From positions 1-58,820 of the forward strand of contig CAZYTX010000023.1 in NCBI GenBank assembly GCA_964650485.1: 58,820 nt of DNA, written 5' to 3'. The DNA comes from CAZYTX01 sp964650485. Its GTDB lineage: Bacteria; RBG-13-61-14; DATKZS01. How positions within the stretch are numbered: the stretch's first letter is position 1; every line of letters starts with the position of its first letter. Below are positions 50,549 through 58,791 of this stretch, piece by piece. The notes below the pieces were generated by a model. The model was not told the DNA's origin and did not search any database. It saw only the letters and a program-made list of their open reading frames with translations. A program made the position numbers and the translations under genes.

Positions 50549-52037
50549 TCCCCCCAAGAGATCATCCATGCGATGGCAGGAGCCCTCCATATTCAAGAGG
50601 AGCCGCAAAGGCAGGAGGGGGGCGCGGGTGGCTGCGCAGGACGTGGACCCGGAGCTCGCTCACAAAGACCTCCCGGACGGGCTCCGTCGCAAGGCCACTC
50701 TTCGCCTGCCCGAGCTCACCGAGCGCGAGGTGGTGCAGCACTTCTCCAGGCTGTCCTCATGGAACTTCGGGGTGGACCACGGGTTTTATCCTTTGGGCTC
50801 GTGCACCATGAAGTATAACCCGAAGGCAAACGAGGACCTGGCGTCCCTCTCCGGTTTCAGGGACCTGCACCCGGCCCAGTCCACGGACACGGTGCAAGGC
50901 GCGCTCGAGCTCATGCGCGATCTCTCCGCCATACTGGAGGAGGTCTCGGGCATGGACCACGTGTGCCTGCAGCCGGCCGCGGGAGCGCAGGGCGAGCTCA
51001 CCGGCATGCTCATGGTCCGGGCTTACCACCAAAGCAGGGGCGACCCGCGCAAGGTTGTGCTGGTCCCGGATACGGCCCACGGCACCAACCCGGCAAGCTC
51101 GGTGCTGGCAGGCTACCAGGCCAGGGAGGTGCCCACGGGCAAGCAGGGAGTGCTCGACCCTGATACGGTGCGGGACTGCATGGACAAGGACGCGGCTGCG
51201 CTAATGATGACAAACCCCAACACCCTGGGGCTCTTCGAGACACACGTGGCAGAGATTGCAGACGTCCTCCACGAGCACGGAGCGCTCCTTTACTGCGACG
51301 GGGCAAACCTGAACGCCATCATGGGCATCTCAAGGCCGGGCGACATGGGCGTGGACGTGATCCAGTTCAACCTGCACAAGACGTTCGCCACCCCCCACGG
51401 CGGGGGCGGGCCAGGCTCCGGCCCGGTGGGGGTCACCCGGGAGCTTGCTCCTTTCCTTCCACTGCCCGTGCTCGCGGAGGATGAAAACGGCAGGCCCGTG
51501 CTTGATTGGGACAGGCCGCAGTCAATCGGCAAGGTCACGGCGTACTACGGCCACTTCCTGGTCATGGTCAAGGCGTACGCCTACCTCAGAATGCTGGGGC
51601 CGGAGGGTGTGCTCAGGGCATCGCAGTACGCGGTGCTGAACGCTAACTATCTGCGGGCGTGCCTCAGGGAACACTATCACCTGGAGCATCCCGGTCAGTG
51701 CATGCACGAGGTGGTGTTCTCGGACAGGGACCTCCCGAACGAGGTCACCACCCTGCACGTGGCAAAGAGGCTCATGGACTACGGGTTCCACCCGCCCACC
51801 ATCTACTTCCCTCTGGTAATAAAAGGCGCTCTCATGACCGAGCCCACAGAGACCGAGAACAAGGAGACCCTGGACGAATACATCGCCGCCATGAAGGCCA
51901 TCGCCAGGGAGGCTTCCGAAGCCCCGGACCTTGTAAAGGCCGCGCCCCACACCACCCCAATGGCAAGGCTGGACGAGGTCGCGGCTGCAAGACACCCCCT
52001 GCTCAGCTACCCTTTCCAGGATGATGAGAGCGATTGA
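50541..52037 (+). CDS. gcvPB: glycine dehydrogenase (decarboxylating) subunit 2
   Basis: Catalytic half of the split P protein, 498 aa. PLP is bound at Lys280 in NLHKTFATPHGGGGPGSGP; the substrate region FYPLGSCTMKYNPK and the cofactor segment TAHGTNPASS are intact. ATG 50541 follows AAGGAGG and overlaps the gcvPA stop by 8 bases, so expression is coupled. Its own end overlaps the next gene by 17 bases. gcvH and the lipoamide dehydrogenase gene are not in the window and must be elsewhere if the pathway runs. Confidence 0.95.
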   Translation: MPDPPKRSSMRWQEPSIFKRSRKGRRGARVAAQDVDPELAHKDLPDGLRRKATLRLPELTEREVVQHFSRLSSWNFGVDHGFYPLGSCTMKYNPKANEDLASLSGFRDLHPAQSTDTVQGALELMRDLSAILEEVSGMDHVCLQPAAGAQGELTGMLMVRAYHQSRGDPRKVVLVPDTAHGTNPASSVLAGYQAREVPTGKQGVLDPDTVRDCMDKDAAALMMTNPNTLGLFETHVAEIADVLHEHGALLYCDGANLNAIMGISRPGDMGVDVIQFNLHKTFATPHGGGGPGSGPVGVTRELAPFLPLPVLAEDENGRPVLDWDRPQSIGKVTAYYGHFLVMVKAYAYLRMLGPEGVLRASQYAVLNANYLRACLREHYHLEHPGQCMHEVVFSDRDLPNEVTTLHVAKRLMDYGFHPPTIYFPLVIKGALMTEPTETENKETLDEYIAAMKAIAREASEAPDLVKAAPHTTPMARLDEVAAARHPLLSYPFQDDESD

Positions 52038-53004
52038 GCCGGCTCCGGCCGAGGTCCTTCCAGGCATACCCGAGGTCGAGGCACGCTATCCCTCGCTGTG
52101 CACGGACTTTTACCTGGGACTGATAAAGAGCCCGCAAAAGCACGACCCGGTGTTCAGGCAGGTTGCACCGGATGCGGACGAGCTTATGGAAGCGGGCAGC
52201 GAGGACGCAGTAGGAGAGTCCAGGCTCGAGCCTGTGCCCGGACTGCTGCACCGCTACCTTGACCGGGCGCTCATCATTGCGAGCAGGCACTGTTTTGTAA
52301 GGTGCAGGCACTGCATGAGAAAGCGGCTGTGGAAGAGCGATGGACCTGTCATGAGCCTGTGGAACAAGGGAGGGGGCTGCCTGAGTGAAAGCGCGCTCAG
52401 GGGGTGGCTCTCCTACCTCCGCTCTCATGCCGAGATAGAAGAGGTCATCCTGTCCGGGGGAGACCCTCTCACCCTTTGCGACAAGGACCTTGCCGCGCTC
52501 CTTGACGAGCTACGCGTGATTTCGCATCTAAGGACCTTGCGGGTGCATACCCGGGCCGTGGTGGTGGCGCCTGGCAGGGTGACCCCTCGGTTGGCTGCGA
52601 TGCTCGCAAGCAAGCGCGTTCACAGGCTCGTGACCCAGTTCAACCACCCGGTGGAGATAACGCCCGAGTCCAGGAGGGCTGTGCGTGCGCTCAAGTCCGA
52701 GGGCATAAGGGTGGAGAACCAGGCCGTGCTATTGAGGGGAGTAAACGATGACCCGGAAACTTTGGCAGGGCTATTTTCCGGGCTTTGCTCCATTGGTGTC
52801 AGGAACCGCTACCTCCACCATCCTGACCGGGCAAAAGGGACCATGCACTTCTTCATGCCCCTGGAAAAGGGATGGGAAATATTCAACCGGGCAAGGAAAA
52901 AGCTCGGCCAAGCAATCGCTCCCGAGTACGTGGTGGACCTGCCCGGCACGGCCACCAAGACGCCGGTAGCCATGGCCTTAGCTCTAAGTCAAAACATGAT
53001 ATAA
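52021..53004 (+). CDS. lysine 2,3-aminomutase-like (KamA/EpmB-type) radical SAM protein
   Basis: 327-aa radical SAM protein. The 4Fe-4S motif is C91-x3-C95-x2-C98 (CFVRCRHC). EEVILSGGDPL, LRVHTRAVVVAPGRVTPRLA, TQFNHPVEIT and VENQAVLLRGVNDD are the LAM-family blocks. It has the short length of EpmB, lacking the C-terminal extension of clostridial LAM. The PLP-lysine context, usually PGGGGK, is PGTATK here, with the preceding VVD aspartate kept, so PLP and amino acid binding are probably retained in an altered pocket. It overlaps gcvPB by 17 bases. Possible roles: beta-lysylation of EF-P (epmA and efp not seen) or beta-amino acid synthesis. Confidence 0.82.
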   Translation: MMRAIEPAPAEVLPGIPEVEARYPSLCTDFYLGLIKSPQKHDPVFRQVAPDADELMEAGSEDAVGESRLEPVPGLLHRYLDRALIIASRHCFVRCRHCMRKRLWKSDGPVMSLWNKGGGCLSESALRGWLSYLRSHAEIEEVILSGGDPLTLCDKDLAALLDELRVISHLRTLRVHTRAVVVAPGRVTPRLAAMLASKRVHRLVTQFNHPVEITPESRRAVRALKSEGIRVENQAVLLRGVNDDPETLAGLFSGLCSIGVRNRYLHHPDRAKGTMHFFMPLEKGWEIFNRARKKLGQAIAPEYVVDLPGTATKTPVAMALALSQNMI

Positions 53005-53005
53005 T
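52978..53005 (+). promoter_or_regulatory. weak promoter candidate for mntA-hepT
   Basis: A perfect TATAAT (53000-53005) overlaps the kamA-like stop; a poor TTAGCT (52978-52983) lies 16 bases before it. It would give mntA-hepT a private promoter, as toxin-antitoxin pairs usually have. Confidence 0.3.
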
Positions 53006-53054
53006 AACTGATGAACTTGGAGAAGCGGGAAATAATTCTTGGTGGTTTCAGGAG

Positions 53055-53360
53055 ATGGAGCCAAATATAAAAATTGATCCGGAAAGGATCAAGGCTTTCT
53101 GCCGGAAGAATAAAATCCGCAAGATAGCGTTTTTCGGGTCGGTGTTGCGTGATGATTTCGGCCCGGACAGTGACGTGGACGTTTTGGTCGAGTTCGAGCC
53201 GGACGCGGTGGTTGGCTTTTTCGAGCTTTACGACATCGAGCAGGAGCTCTCGGAGATCCTCGAAGGTCGCAAGGTGGACATCCACACCCCCAGGGGTCTT
53301 TCAGATTATATCCGCGACCGGGTTCTCGAGGACGCGGTGGATTTGTATGTCAAGCCGTGA
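53055..53360 (+). CDS. mntA: MntA-type nucleotidyltransferase antitoxin
   Basis: Small 101-aa minimal nucleotidyltransferase. The catalytic pattern GS-x10-DxD is exact: G28-S29 ... D40-V-D42, with a third acidic residue in KVDIHTP. In the HEPN-MNT family such antitoxins inactivate the HEPN RNase by adding AMP to a tyrosine in its active-site motif. The frame is open from 52872 inside kamA, but ATG 53055 with AGGAG just before it starts at the family N-terminus. The gene overlaps hepT by 14 bases, the coupled layout of this toxin-antitoxin class. Confidence 0.87.
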   Translation: MEPNIKIDPERIKAFCRKNKIRKIAFFGSVLRDDFGPDSDVDVLVEFEPDAVVGFFELYDIEQELSEILEGRKVDIHTPRGLSDYIRDRVLEDAVDLYVKP

Positions 53361-53688
53361 GCCGGGCTTACGTCTGCTCCACATGCGCGACCATGCCAGG
53401 AAGGCCGTGGAGATGGCAGAGGGACGCGCCCGCTCCGATCTTGAGGAGAACGATATGCTCTTGCTCGCTTTAACTCATCTTGTGGAGCTTATCGGAGAGG
53501 CTGCGAGTCAGATTTCAGAGGAAACCCGAAAGCAATATCCAGAGATACCCTGGCCCAAGATTATCGGAATGCGACACCGGCTGATCCATGAGTATGACAA
53601 GGTAGACCGCGATATTTTACGGGACACCATTAAGCATGACCTGCCGCTACTTCTGACCGAGCTCGAGCGCATAATAAACGATAGTTAA
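53347..53688 (+). CDS. hepT: HepT-type HEPN ribonuclease toxin
   Basis: 113-aa all-helical HEPN-domain protein (DUF86/HepT family). The RNase motif R-x4-H-x-Y is present as R76-HRLI-H81-E-Y83, matching the form in which Tyr is AMPylated by MntA. Typical neighbours of the motif are seen (LVELIGEAASQISEETR before, WPKIIGMRH). Start ATG 53347 lies within the end of mntA; the longer open frame from 53149 is only shared DNA with mntA. Toxin action would be RNA cleavage; the target cannot be predicted. Confidence 0.87.
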   Translation: MSSREPGLRLLHMRDHARKAVEMAEGRARSDLEENDMLLLALTHLVELIGEAASQISEETRKQYPEIPWPKIIGMRHRLIHEYDKVDRDILRDTIKHDLPLLLTELERIINDS

Positions 53689-53714
53689 CCAACTATAATA
53701 ATCCATACTTACAC

Positions 53715-54611
53715 TCAGCCTTTCATGTACTCCCTGATCCCCTCCGAGAACTTTATTGGCTGGATGTCGAAGGTCTTGAAGAAAGGCTCCGGGTCGCACA
53801 CGTTGTTCATGAGCAGCATCTTTAGCTGGTCCATGGTAACGGGGAAGAACTCGAAGCTCTCCATGATCCTTATCCCCGCCTGCATCAAAGGCAGCGGCAG
53901 GTGAACCTTCTTGGCCTTTTCCTCTCCCATGGCCCTTGCTATCTCGTCCAGCACCTGGTTATAGGTGATCTCCTCCGGCCCGCCGGCTTCAAAAGTCTGT
54001 CCGACGGTCTGGTCCATGGCAAGGGCCTTTACAAAGCCCTTTGCCACGTCCCTTACATGAATAGGCTGGAGCATGTACTTGCCGTCCCCTATCACCGGCA
54101 CCATTGGGTATGTCCTAACCTGCCCGGCAAGCATGTTCACGAACTCGTCCATGGGGCCGTACACGATCGAGGGCTTGATGATGGTCCATGACAGCCCGGA
54201 GTCTGCCACCGCGTTGGCCGCCTCCCACTTGGTGCGAAAGTACTCGGTGACCCAGCCAGGATTGGCCCCCAGCGCTGACATGTGCACCAGCCGCTTTACC
54301 CCTTTCGACTTCATGGCACGGATCACGTTAAGGGCCGCGTCCACGTGCGCCTTCTGAAACAATATGCCCTTTGAAGGATAAGAGCGGATTATGCCCACCA
54401 GGTGGATGACCGCCTCCATGCCATCAAGGTGCTTTTCCAGGTCCTCGTCAAGGACGTCGCCTTGCACAACCTCTACACCATCGGGCACAGCTTCAGTGCC
54501 GTGGGGGCTGTTCGGCCGGACCAGCGCCCTTGCCTGGTGGCCGGCCTCCTTGAGCTGCTTCAAAATCTCGACCCCCACAAAGCCGTTGCCCCCGGTCACA
54601 AACACATTCAT
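53715..54611 (-). CDS. NDUFA9-like atypical SDR NAD(P)-binding protein
   Basis: 298-aa Rossmann-fold protein of the complex I NDUFA9/atypical short-chain dehydrogenase group. The nucleotide motif is VTGGNGFVG (5-13); VIHLVGIIR and HMSALGA follow, and YFRTKWEAANAV carries a YxxxK-like pair. Typical members bind NAD(P)H and some act as epimerases or quinone-associated proteins; activity here is unknown. Start ATG 54611 with AAGGAGG six bases upstream; a TTG at 54614 is not needed. It stands alone on the minus strand under its own promoter. Confidence 0.8.
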   Translation of the reverse strand: MNVFVTGGNGFVGVEILKQLKEAGHQARALVRPNSPHGTEAVPDGVEVVQGDVLDEDLEKHLDGMEAVIHLVGIIRSYPSKGILFQKAHVDAALNVIRAMKSKGVKRLVHMSALGANPGWVTEYFRTKWEAANAVADSGLSWTIIKPSIVYGPMDEFVNMLAGQVRTYPMVPVIGDGKYMLQPIHVRDVAKGFVKALAMDQTVGQTFEAGGPEEITYNQVLDEIARAMGEEKAKKVHLPLPLMQAGIRIMESFEFFPVTMDQLKMLLMNNVCDPEPFFKTFDIQPIKFSEGIREYMKG

Positions 54612-54655
54612 CAAAATCCTCCTTACACTGTCTTGCTTAAAGTGTCTAAATTAAA

Positions 54656-54683
54656 ATTTTACCATTCAAAATGATAATGGCAA
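54656..54683 (-). promoter_or_regulatory. putative sigma-70 promoter of the NDUFA9-like gene
   Basis: Minus strand: TTGCCA (54678-54683), 16-base spacer, TAAAAT (54656-54661), each five of six. About 40 bases before the start codon. No clear plus-strand promoter for the DUF362 gene was found in the same gap. Confidence 0.5.
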
Positions 54684-54738
54684 TGCCAGGTGATAAATCC
54701 GCGGTGCTGGTCTAGAATCATTACAGGAGTATGCTCTC

Positions 54739-55533
54739 ATGAGCCTGGTGCTGGCTGCAAGGACGGATGACAGGCGAGGGTTCGCAAGCGCGGCCCTTGC
54801 GAGGTTCCCGGACTGCCTTGGGACCGGGCCGGTGCTTGTAAAACCCAACGTCGTCTCGCACGAGCCCTACCCTACCACCACCCACCCGGACATGCTTGAC
54901 CAGGTACTGGCCTGGCTGGAAGGCCGAGAGATACTCGTGGCTGACGGCGCTGCCGCGGACCTGTTGAGACCGGGCAAGTCACTGCGCGAGAACCCGCTTG
55001 CCAGGGGGTGCAAGGACCGCGGACTCGAGCTAACGGACCTGTACGACCACCCCATGCATAAAAAACTGGCAGACTCGGGCATGGAGCTGGTGATGAGCGA
55101 CCTTGCCTTCAACACCTCCATCATCTCCCTCCCGGTCCTCAAGTCGCACTCGCAGTGCATGATGACCGGGGCCCTAAAGAACCACTTCGGCCTCCTTGGC
55201 AGGGCCCAGAGGGGCAAGTTGCATTTTGGAAGAGGCGACATCCATAAGGCCATCGCTTCCCTGGTGCAGATGGCGCCACCCGGCCTGGTGATAATGGACG
55301 CGGTTGTAAGCATGAACAGGACCAACGAGGCAAGACACGGCGGCATACCCGTGGAGCTTGGACACCTCATGGCCGGGGCCGACCCGGTGGCCCTGGACGC
55401 CTTCGGCCTGTCCCTCCTGCAAAAGATCGAGCCCGAACTCCATGGCAAAGCGCCTGAAGACATCCCCTACATAAAGTACGCGCTTGAGATGGGACTGGGC
55501 ACTCTCCAGTACGAGGTTGAGTGGATAGAGTAG
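54739..55533 (+). CDS. DUF362 domain protein
   Basis: 264-aa DUF362-family protein. The domain is recognised by VLVKPNVVSHEP near the start, TGALKNHFGLLGRAQRGKLH in the middle, and HLMAGADPVALDAFGLSLL near the end. Many relatives carry extra 4Fe-4S ferredoxin modules and are linked to anaerobic redox metabolism; this one has none. Function unknown. ATG 54739 follows ACAGGAG. It converges with mtnP, leaving 13 bases between the stops. Confidence 0.78.
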   Translation: MSLVLAARTDDRRGFASAALARFPDCLGTGPVLVKPNVVSHEPYPTTTHPDMLDQVLAWLEGREILVADGAAADLLRPGKSLRENPLARGCKDRGLELTDLYDHPMHKKLADSGMELVMSDLAFNTSIISLPVLKSHSQCMMTGALKNHFGLLGRAQRGKLHFGRGDIHKAIASLVQMAPPGLVIMDAVVSMNRTNEARHGGIPVELGHLMAGADPVALDAFGLSLLQKIEPELHGKAPEDIPYIKYALEMGLGTLQYEVEWIE

Positions 55534-55546
55534 ACAGGGACCTTTC

Positions 55547-56410
55547 TTACTTCAGGTACTTTCCCAGCACCAGGTCGAGGTCTTTTTTCATTTTATCCGG
55601 GATGGCGTCCTGGCTGGTGATGACCGCGTACTCCATGGCGTTCTTGCATGCGCAGGTGCGCTCCGCGGACAGCCCGGGCACGGCCTGCTTTATGATGTTC
55701 CTGAAGGTGTCCACGTTCTTGTTCATGACCTGGAGCACAGCCTCGATGGTCACGTCATCATCCGACTCCCGCCAGCAGTCAAAGTCCGTTACCAGGGCGA
55801 TGGACCCGTAGCAGATCTCAGCCTCTCTGGCCAGCTTGGCCTCGGTAAGGTTGGTCATACCGATCACGTCCGCTCCCCAGGACTTGTACAGCCAGGACTC
55901 GGCCCTGGTGCTGAACTGTGGTCCTTCCATGCACACGTAGGTCCCGCCTTTGTGAACAGGCGTTCCCACCGCCTCCGCGGAATCATAGAGCACCTGGGCC
56001 AGGTCAGGGCACACCGGGTCTGCGAACAGGGTGTGCGCCACCAGGCCCGGTCCTGTAAAGGTCCCAATGCGGTTCCTGGTGCGGTCAATGAACTGGTCCA
56101 CTATCACGATATGGCCGGGCGCCAGTTCCTCCTTGAAACTGCCGCAGGCCCCTGATGCCATGATCCTCTCAACTCCCAGCTTCTTCATGGCCCAGATATT
56201 GGCCCGGTAGTTGATGTTGCTCGGAGGGATGCGATGCCCCTTGCCGTGCCTGGGCAGGAACGCCACCATTGTGCCTGACAAAGAGCCTATGATGAACTTG
56301 TCCGACGGCTCCCCAAAAGGCGTATCCATCGCGGTCTCCTCCTCCACTGTCAGCTCTTCCATATCGTAAAGACCGCTCCCGCCTATGACACCGATCTTGA
56401 CTGGTTCCAT
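55547..56410 (-). CDS. mtnP: S-methyl-5'-thioadenosine phosphorylase
   Basis: 287-aa purine-nucleoside-phosphorylase-fold enzyme of the MTAP branch. GVIGGSGLYDMEELT near the start, PRHGKGHRIPPSNINYRANIWA (the MTAP-type substrate loop) and MEGPQFSTRAESWLYK are diagnostic, as is SGACGSF. It splits methylthioadenosine, a product of polyamine synthesis and radical SAM chemistry, into adenine and methylthioribose-1-phosphate; adenine could be salvaged by Apt. The rest of the methionine salvage pathway is not in the window. ATG 56410 with AAAGGAG upstream. Confidence 0.92.
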   Translation of the reverse strand: MEPVKIGVIGGSGLYDMEELTVEEETAMDTPFGEPSDKFIIGSLSGTMVAFLPRHGKGHRIPPSNINYRANIWAMKKLGVERIMASGACGSFKEELAPGHIVIVDQFIDRTRNRIGTFTGPGLVAHTLFADPVCPDLAQVLYDSAEAVGTPVHKGGTYVCMEGPQFSTRAESWLYKSWGADVIGMTNLTEAKLAREAEICYGSIALVTDFDCWRESDDDVTIEAVLQVMNKNVDTFRNIIKQAVPGLSAERTCACKNAMEYAVITSQDAIPDKMKKDLDLVLGKYLK

Positions 56411-56442
56411 GACCGCTCCTTTTTATTTTAGCTGCTCCCGGC

Positions 56443-57375
56443 TCAAGGCTCCGCAACGGTGACCGTGGGACCCACTGACAGGTGCAGGGGCTTGTCCGCG
56501 TCGTACACCTCGCCGTCAATCATCCACCTGATCATGCCCCTGGGCTCAACCACAGCCTCTTTGGCAGGGCCGGTGTGCTGGATGTTCTTATGTTCCAGGT
56601 CCCTGCCAAGCCATATGGAAGGCAGCCTGGGTATAACAGCATATGGATTGATGTCAGCCGCAAGCATGTGGAAATGACCCGGCTTGTCGTATGCCCTGGG
56701 GGTGGGCGTGAAACCGAGACCCAGCTCGCGGATGGTGCACCCGAGTATGACCGTGTACTCCTCGGGATCAAGCTCCCTGCCGTTAACCTTGACCCTGGAA
56801 GGTGTGGGACGAAACAGGTCCTTTGTAAAGCGGGTGCGGAGCGCGGCGCTCGCCAGCGCCCTGTTAATGAGCTTGGCTGCGTGCCAGGGACCGGTGCTGG
56901 CGCCCGAGTAGTAAAGGTCCAGGAACTTGGCGATAATACATCCGCCGGTCATGAACCCGTACATGTCGTTCACCTTGATGAGATGCTGCTCTCTTTCATT
57001 AAAAGACTCACCAGCAGCGTACTTCTTCACCGCCTTCTCCATTATGGACAGGGTCCTTCCCTTGATCTTCAAAGAGTTGGACATGGTGTTCATGGTACCC
57101 CCGCGAAGGGACATGATCCTGGGAAGCGGCCGGTCCCCGTAAACCTTGACAAACGCGGTGAGCGCTATGTGGAGGGTCCCGTCACCCCCGTTTACAGCGA
57201 GGGTGTCTATCCCCTGTTCGAGGAACTCCTCAGCCACCCGGGGAAGCTCGTTTATGTTCCTGGTCTCCCGGAACACACCCACTTCCTCCACCAGCTTTTT
57301 CACCTTGGGGCCGACCCCGGGCCTCTTCAGGTTGCCCTTAGCAAAGGGGTTATGTATTATTCCGATGCCTGCCAC
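56443..57375 (-). CDS. diacylglycerol kinase/lipid-kinase-fold protein
   Basis: 310-aa protein of the DAGK catalytic (NAD-kinase-like) fold. HNPFAKGN at the N-terminus is the NPxSG-like motif and VNGGDGTLHIAL gives the GGDGT nucleotide loop; RGGTMNTMSNSL is the usual third block. Relatives phosphorylate diacylglycerol, sphingoid or undecaprenol lipids, and some (YegS, BmrU) have unclear substrates. Start is GTG 57375; the upstream gap to the CCA enzyme is 66 bases with a weak promoter match. Sits between mtnP and the CCA-adding enzyme on the minus strand. Confidence 0.82.
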   Translation of the reverse strand: MAGIGIIHNPFAKGNLKRPGVGPKVKKLVEEVGVFRETRNINELPRVAEEFLEQGIDTLAVNGGDGTLHIALTAFVKVYGDRPLPRIMSLRGGTMNTMSNSLKIKGRTLSIMEKAVKKYAAGESFNEREQHLIKVNDMYGFMTGGCIIAKFLDLYYSGASTGPWHAAKLINRALASAALRTRFTKDLFRPTPSRVKVNGRELDPEEYTVILGCTIRELGLGFTPTPRAYDKPGHFHMLAADINPYAVIPRLPSIWLGRDLEHKNIQHTGPAKEAVVEPRGMIRWMIDGEVYDADKPLHLSVGPTVTVAEP

Positions 57376-57397
57376 CCTGATCCCTCGCCTTTTATAT

Positions 57398-57425
57398 TGA
57401 ATACACGAGATAGCGCCCCCGTCAA
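57398..57425 (-). promoter_or_regulatory. weak promoter candidate before the DAGK-fold gene
   Basis: Minus strand: TTGACG (57420-57425), 16-base spacer, TATTCA (57398-57403). Good -35, poor -10. The gene could also be co-transcribed with the CCA enzyme. Confidence 0.25.
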
Positions 57426-57441
57426 GTCATTCCTGTCAATG

Positions 57442-58758
57442 TCATTCCTTGTCTGTCACGTTCCTCTTGACCCACGCAATGGCCTCTTCCTTTGTATTTA
57501 GGCCCCCCTCGAGCTGTGCGTCCTCCACCGCTGATAAAATGCGCCTGAACTCCGGTCCCGGAGAAAGCCCCAGCTCTATGAGGTCATTGCCGGTGATAAG
57601 CCTTTCAGGACGAAGCTCCTGCTCATCCGAAAGCTCCCTGAGCTTCCGCCTGCACAGCCTGTACGTTGACATGTTCCCGTGGCTTGCCTTGCAGTCCAGC
57701 CTGTGCAGCTCAAGATGAAGCTCAAAGTCATCCATCCTGAGCAAACGCTTGAGCGTGGACTGCCTCATCTCAGGCACGTTCATGAACTTGAGGTGGTCCT
57801 GTACAAGCTTTTCCACCGTGCTTGTCACATGGCTTCCGAACCTGAGCCTCCTCATCACCTGCCGCGATATCCTTGCTCCCACCTCGGTGTGGTTGTCAAA
57901 GCGGATCCTCTCGGCCACCTTGAACGTAGCCGGCTTGCCCACGTCGTGAAGAAGCACCGCCATTACGAACTCGGGCCTTTGCTTGTACTTCTTTCTCATG
58001 CTTTCGAGCATTATCATGGTGTGGGTGAACACGTCCCCCTCAGGGTGGAACTCAGGCGGCTGCTGCACCCCCTTCATGGCCGCAACCTCGGGTAGCAGAG
58101 CATCCAGGAGACCGTACTGGTCCATCATGCGCACACCAAGTGCAGGACGCTCTCCCTGCAAAATGCACAGCACCTCGTCACGCAGCCGCTCCGCGCTCAC
58201 ATCACATATCTCGGGGGCATGCTCCTTTATGGCCCGGCCGGTGTCTTTGTCCAAACTATAGTTGAACCGGGCCGCAAAGCGCACGGCCCGCAGCATCCGG
58301 AGCTTGTCCTCGAAAAAGCGCTCCTCAGGGTCGCCGATGGCCCGGACAAGGCCCCTTTCCAGGTCCTTCCTGCCACCTACGAAATCAATCACCTTATCAT
58401 TAACAGGGTCGTAAAAAAGCCCGTTTATGGTGAAGTCGCGCCGCATGGCGTCGGCCTTTGCAGACGAGAACCTGACCCCGGAAGGGTGTCTGCCGTCCTC
58501 GTAACCCCACTCCTCCCGGAAGGTGGCCACCTCGTAGTTCTTGTTGCGCACCCTTACGATCATAACCCCGAACTGCGCGCCCACGGCCATGGTCTTCTTG
58601 AAAAGCCCCTGCACCTCATCAGGCCGGGCGCTGGTTGCCACGTCCCAGTCCTTGGGCTCCTCCCCCATGAGCATGTCGCGCACGCACCCGCCCACCAGAT
58701 AGGCCTCGTGACCGTGGTCCCTGAGCCTTCTCACTATCATCGCGGCATCCTTGTTCAT
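57442..58758 (-). CDS. CCA tRNA nucleotidyltransferase/poly(A) polymerase-family protein with HD domain
   Basis: 438-aa class II nucleotidyltransferase. GGCVRDMLMG (23-32) with DWD (37-39) is the catalytic motif; the RR motif region (RRDFTINGLFYD) follows, then the RNA-binding helical domain and an HD phosphohydrolase domain (HPEGDVFTHTMIMLE, LLHDVGKP). Such proteins add or repair the 3' CCA of tRNAs; bacteria may split CC and A addition between two enzymes, and a poly(A) polymerase role cannot be excluded. ATG 58758. First gene of the right-end minus-strand group. Confidence 0.88.
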   Translation of the reverse strand: MNKDAAMIVRRLRDHGHEAYLVGGCVRDMLMGEEPKDWDVATSARPDEVQGLFKKTMAVGAQFGVMIVRVRNKNYEVATFREEWGYEDGRHPSGVRFSSAKADAMRRDFTINGLFYDPVNDKVIDFVGGRKDLERGLVRAIGDPEERFFEDKLRMLRAVRFAARFNYSLDKDTGRAIKEHAPEICDVSAERLRDEVLCILQGERPALGVRMMDQYGLLDALLPEVAAMKGVQQPPEFHPEGDVFTHTMIMLESMRKKYKQRPEFVMAVLLHDVGKPATFKVAERIRFDNHTEVGARISRQVMRRLRFGSHVTSTVEKLVQDHLKFMNVPEMRQSTLKRLLRMDDFELHLELHRLDCKASHGNMSTYRLCRRKLRELSDEQELRPERLITGNDLIELGLSPGPEFRRILSAVEDAQLEGGLNTKEEAIAWVKRNVTDKE

Positions 58759-58791
58759 GGGTAACAGTCTAGTAGTCCTTCACAAATGATA

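Noticed and set aside
52872..53054. Longer N-terminus for the MntA-like protein
   Set aside because: The open frame runs inside the end of the kamA-like gene; the family motif and a ribosome site support ATG 53055.
57420..57450. Direct repeat GTCATTCCTTGTC near the CCA-enzyme stop as a mobile-element footprint
   Set aside because: The copies are short, imperfect and not flanking any element.
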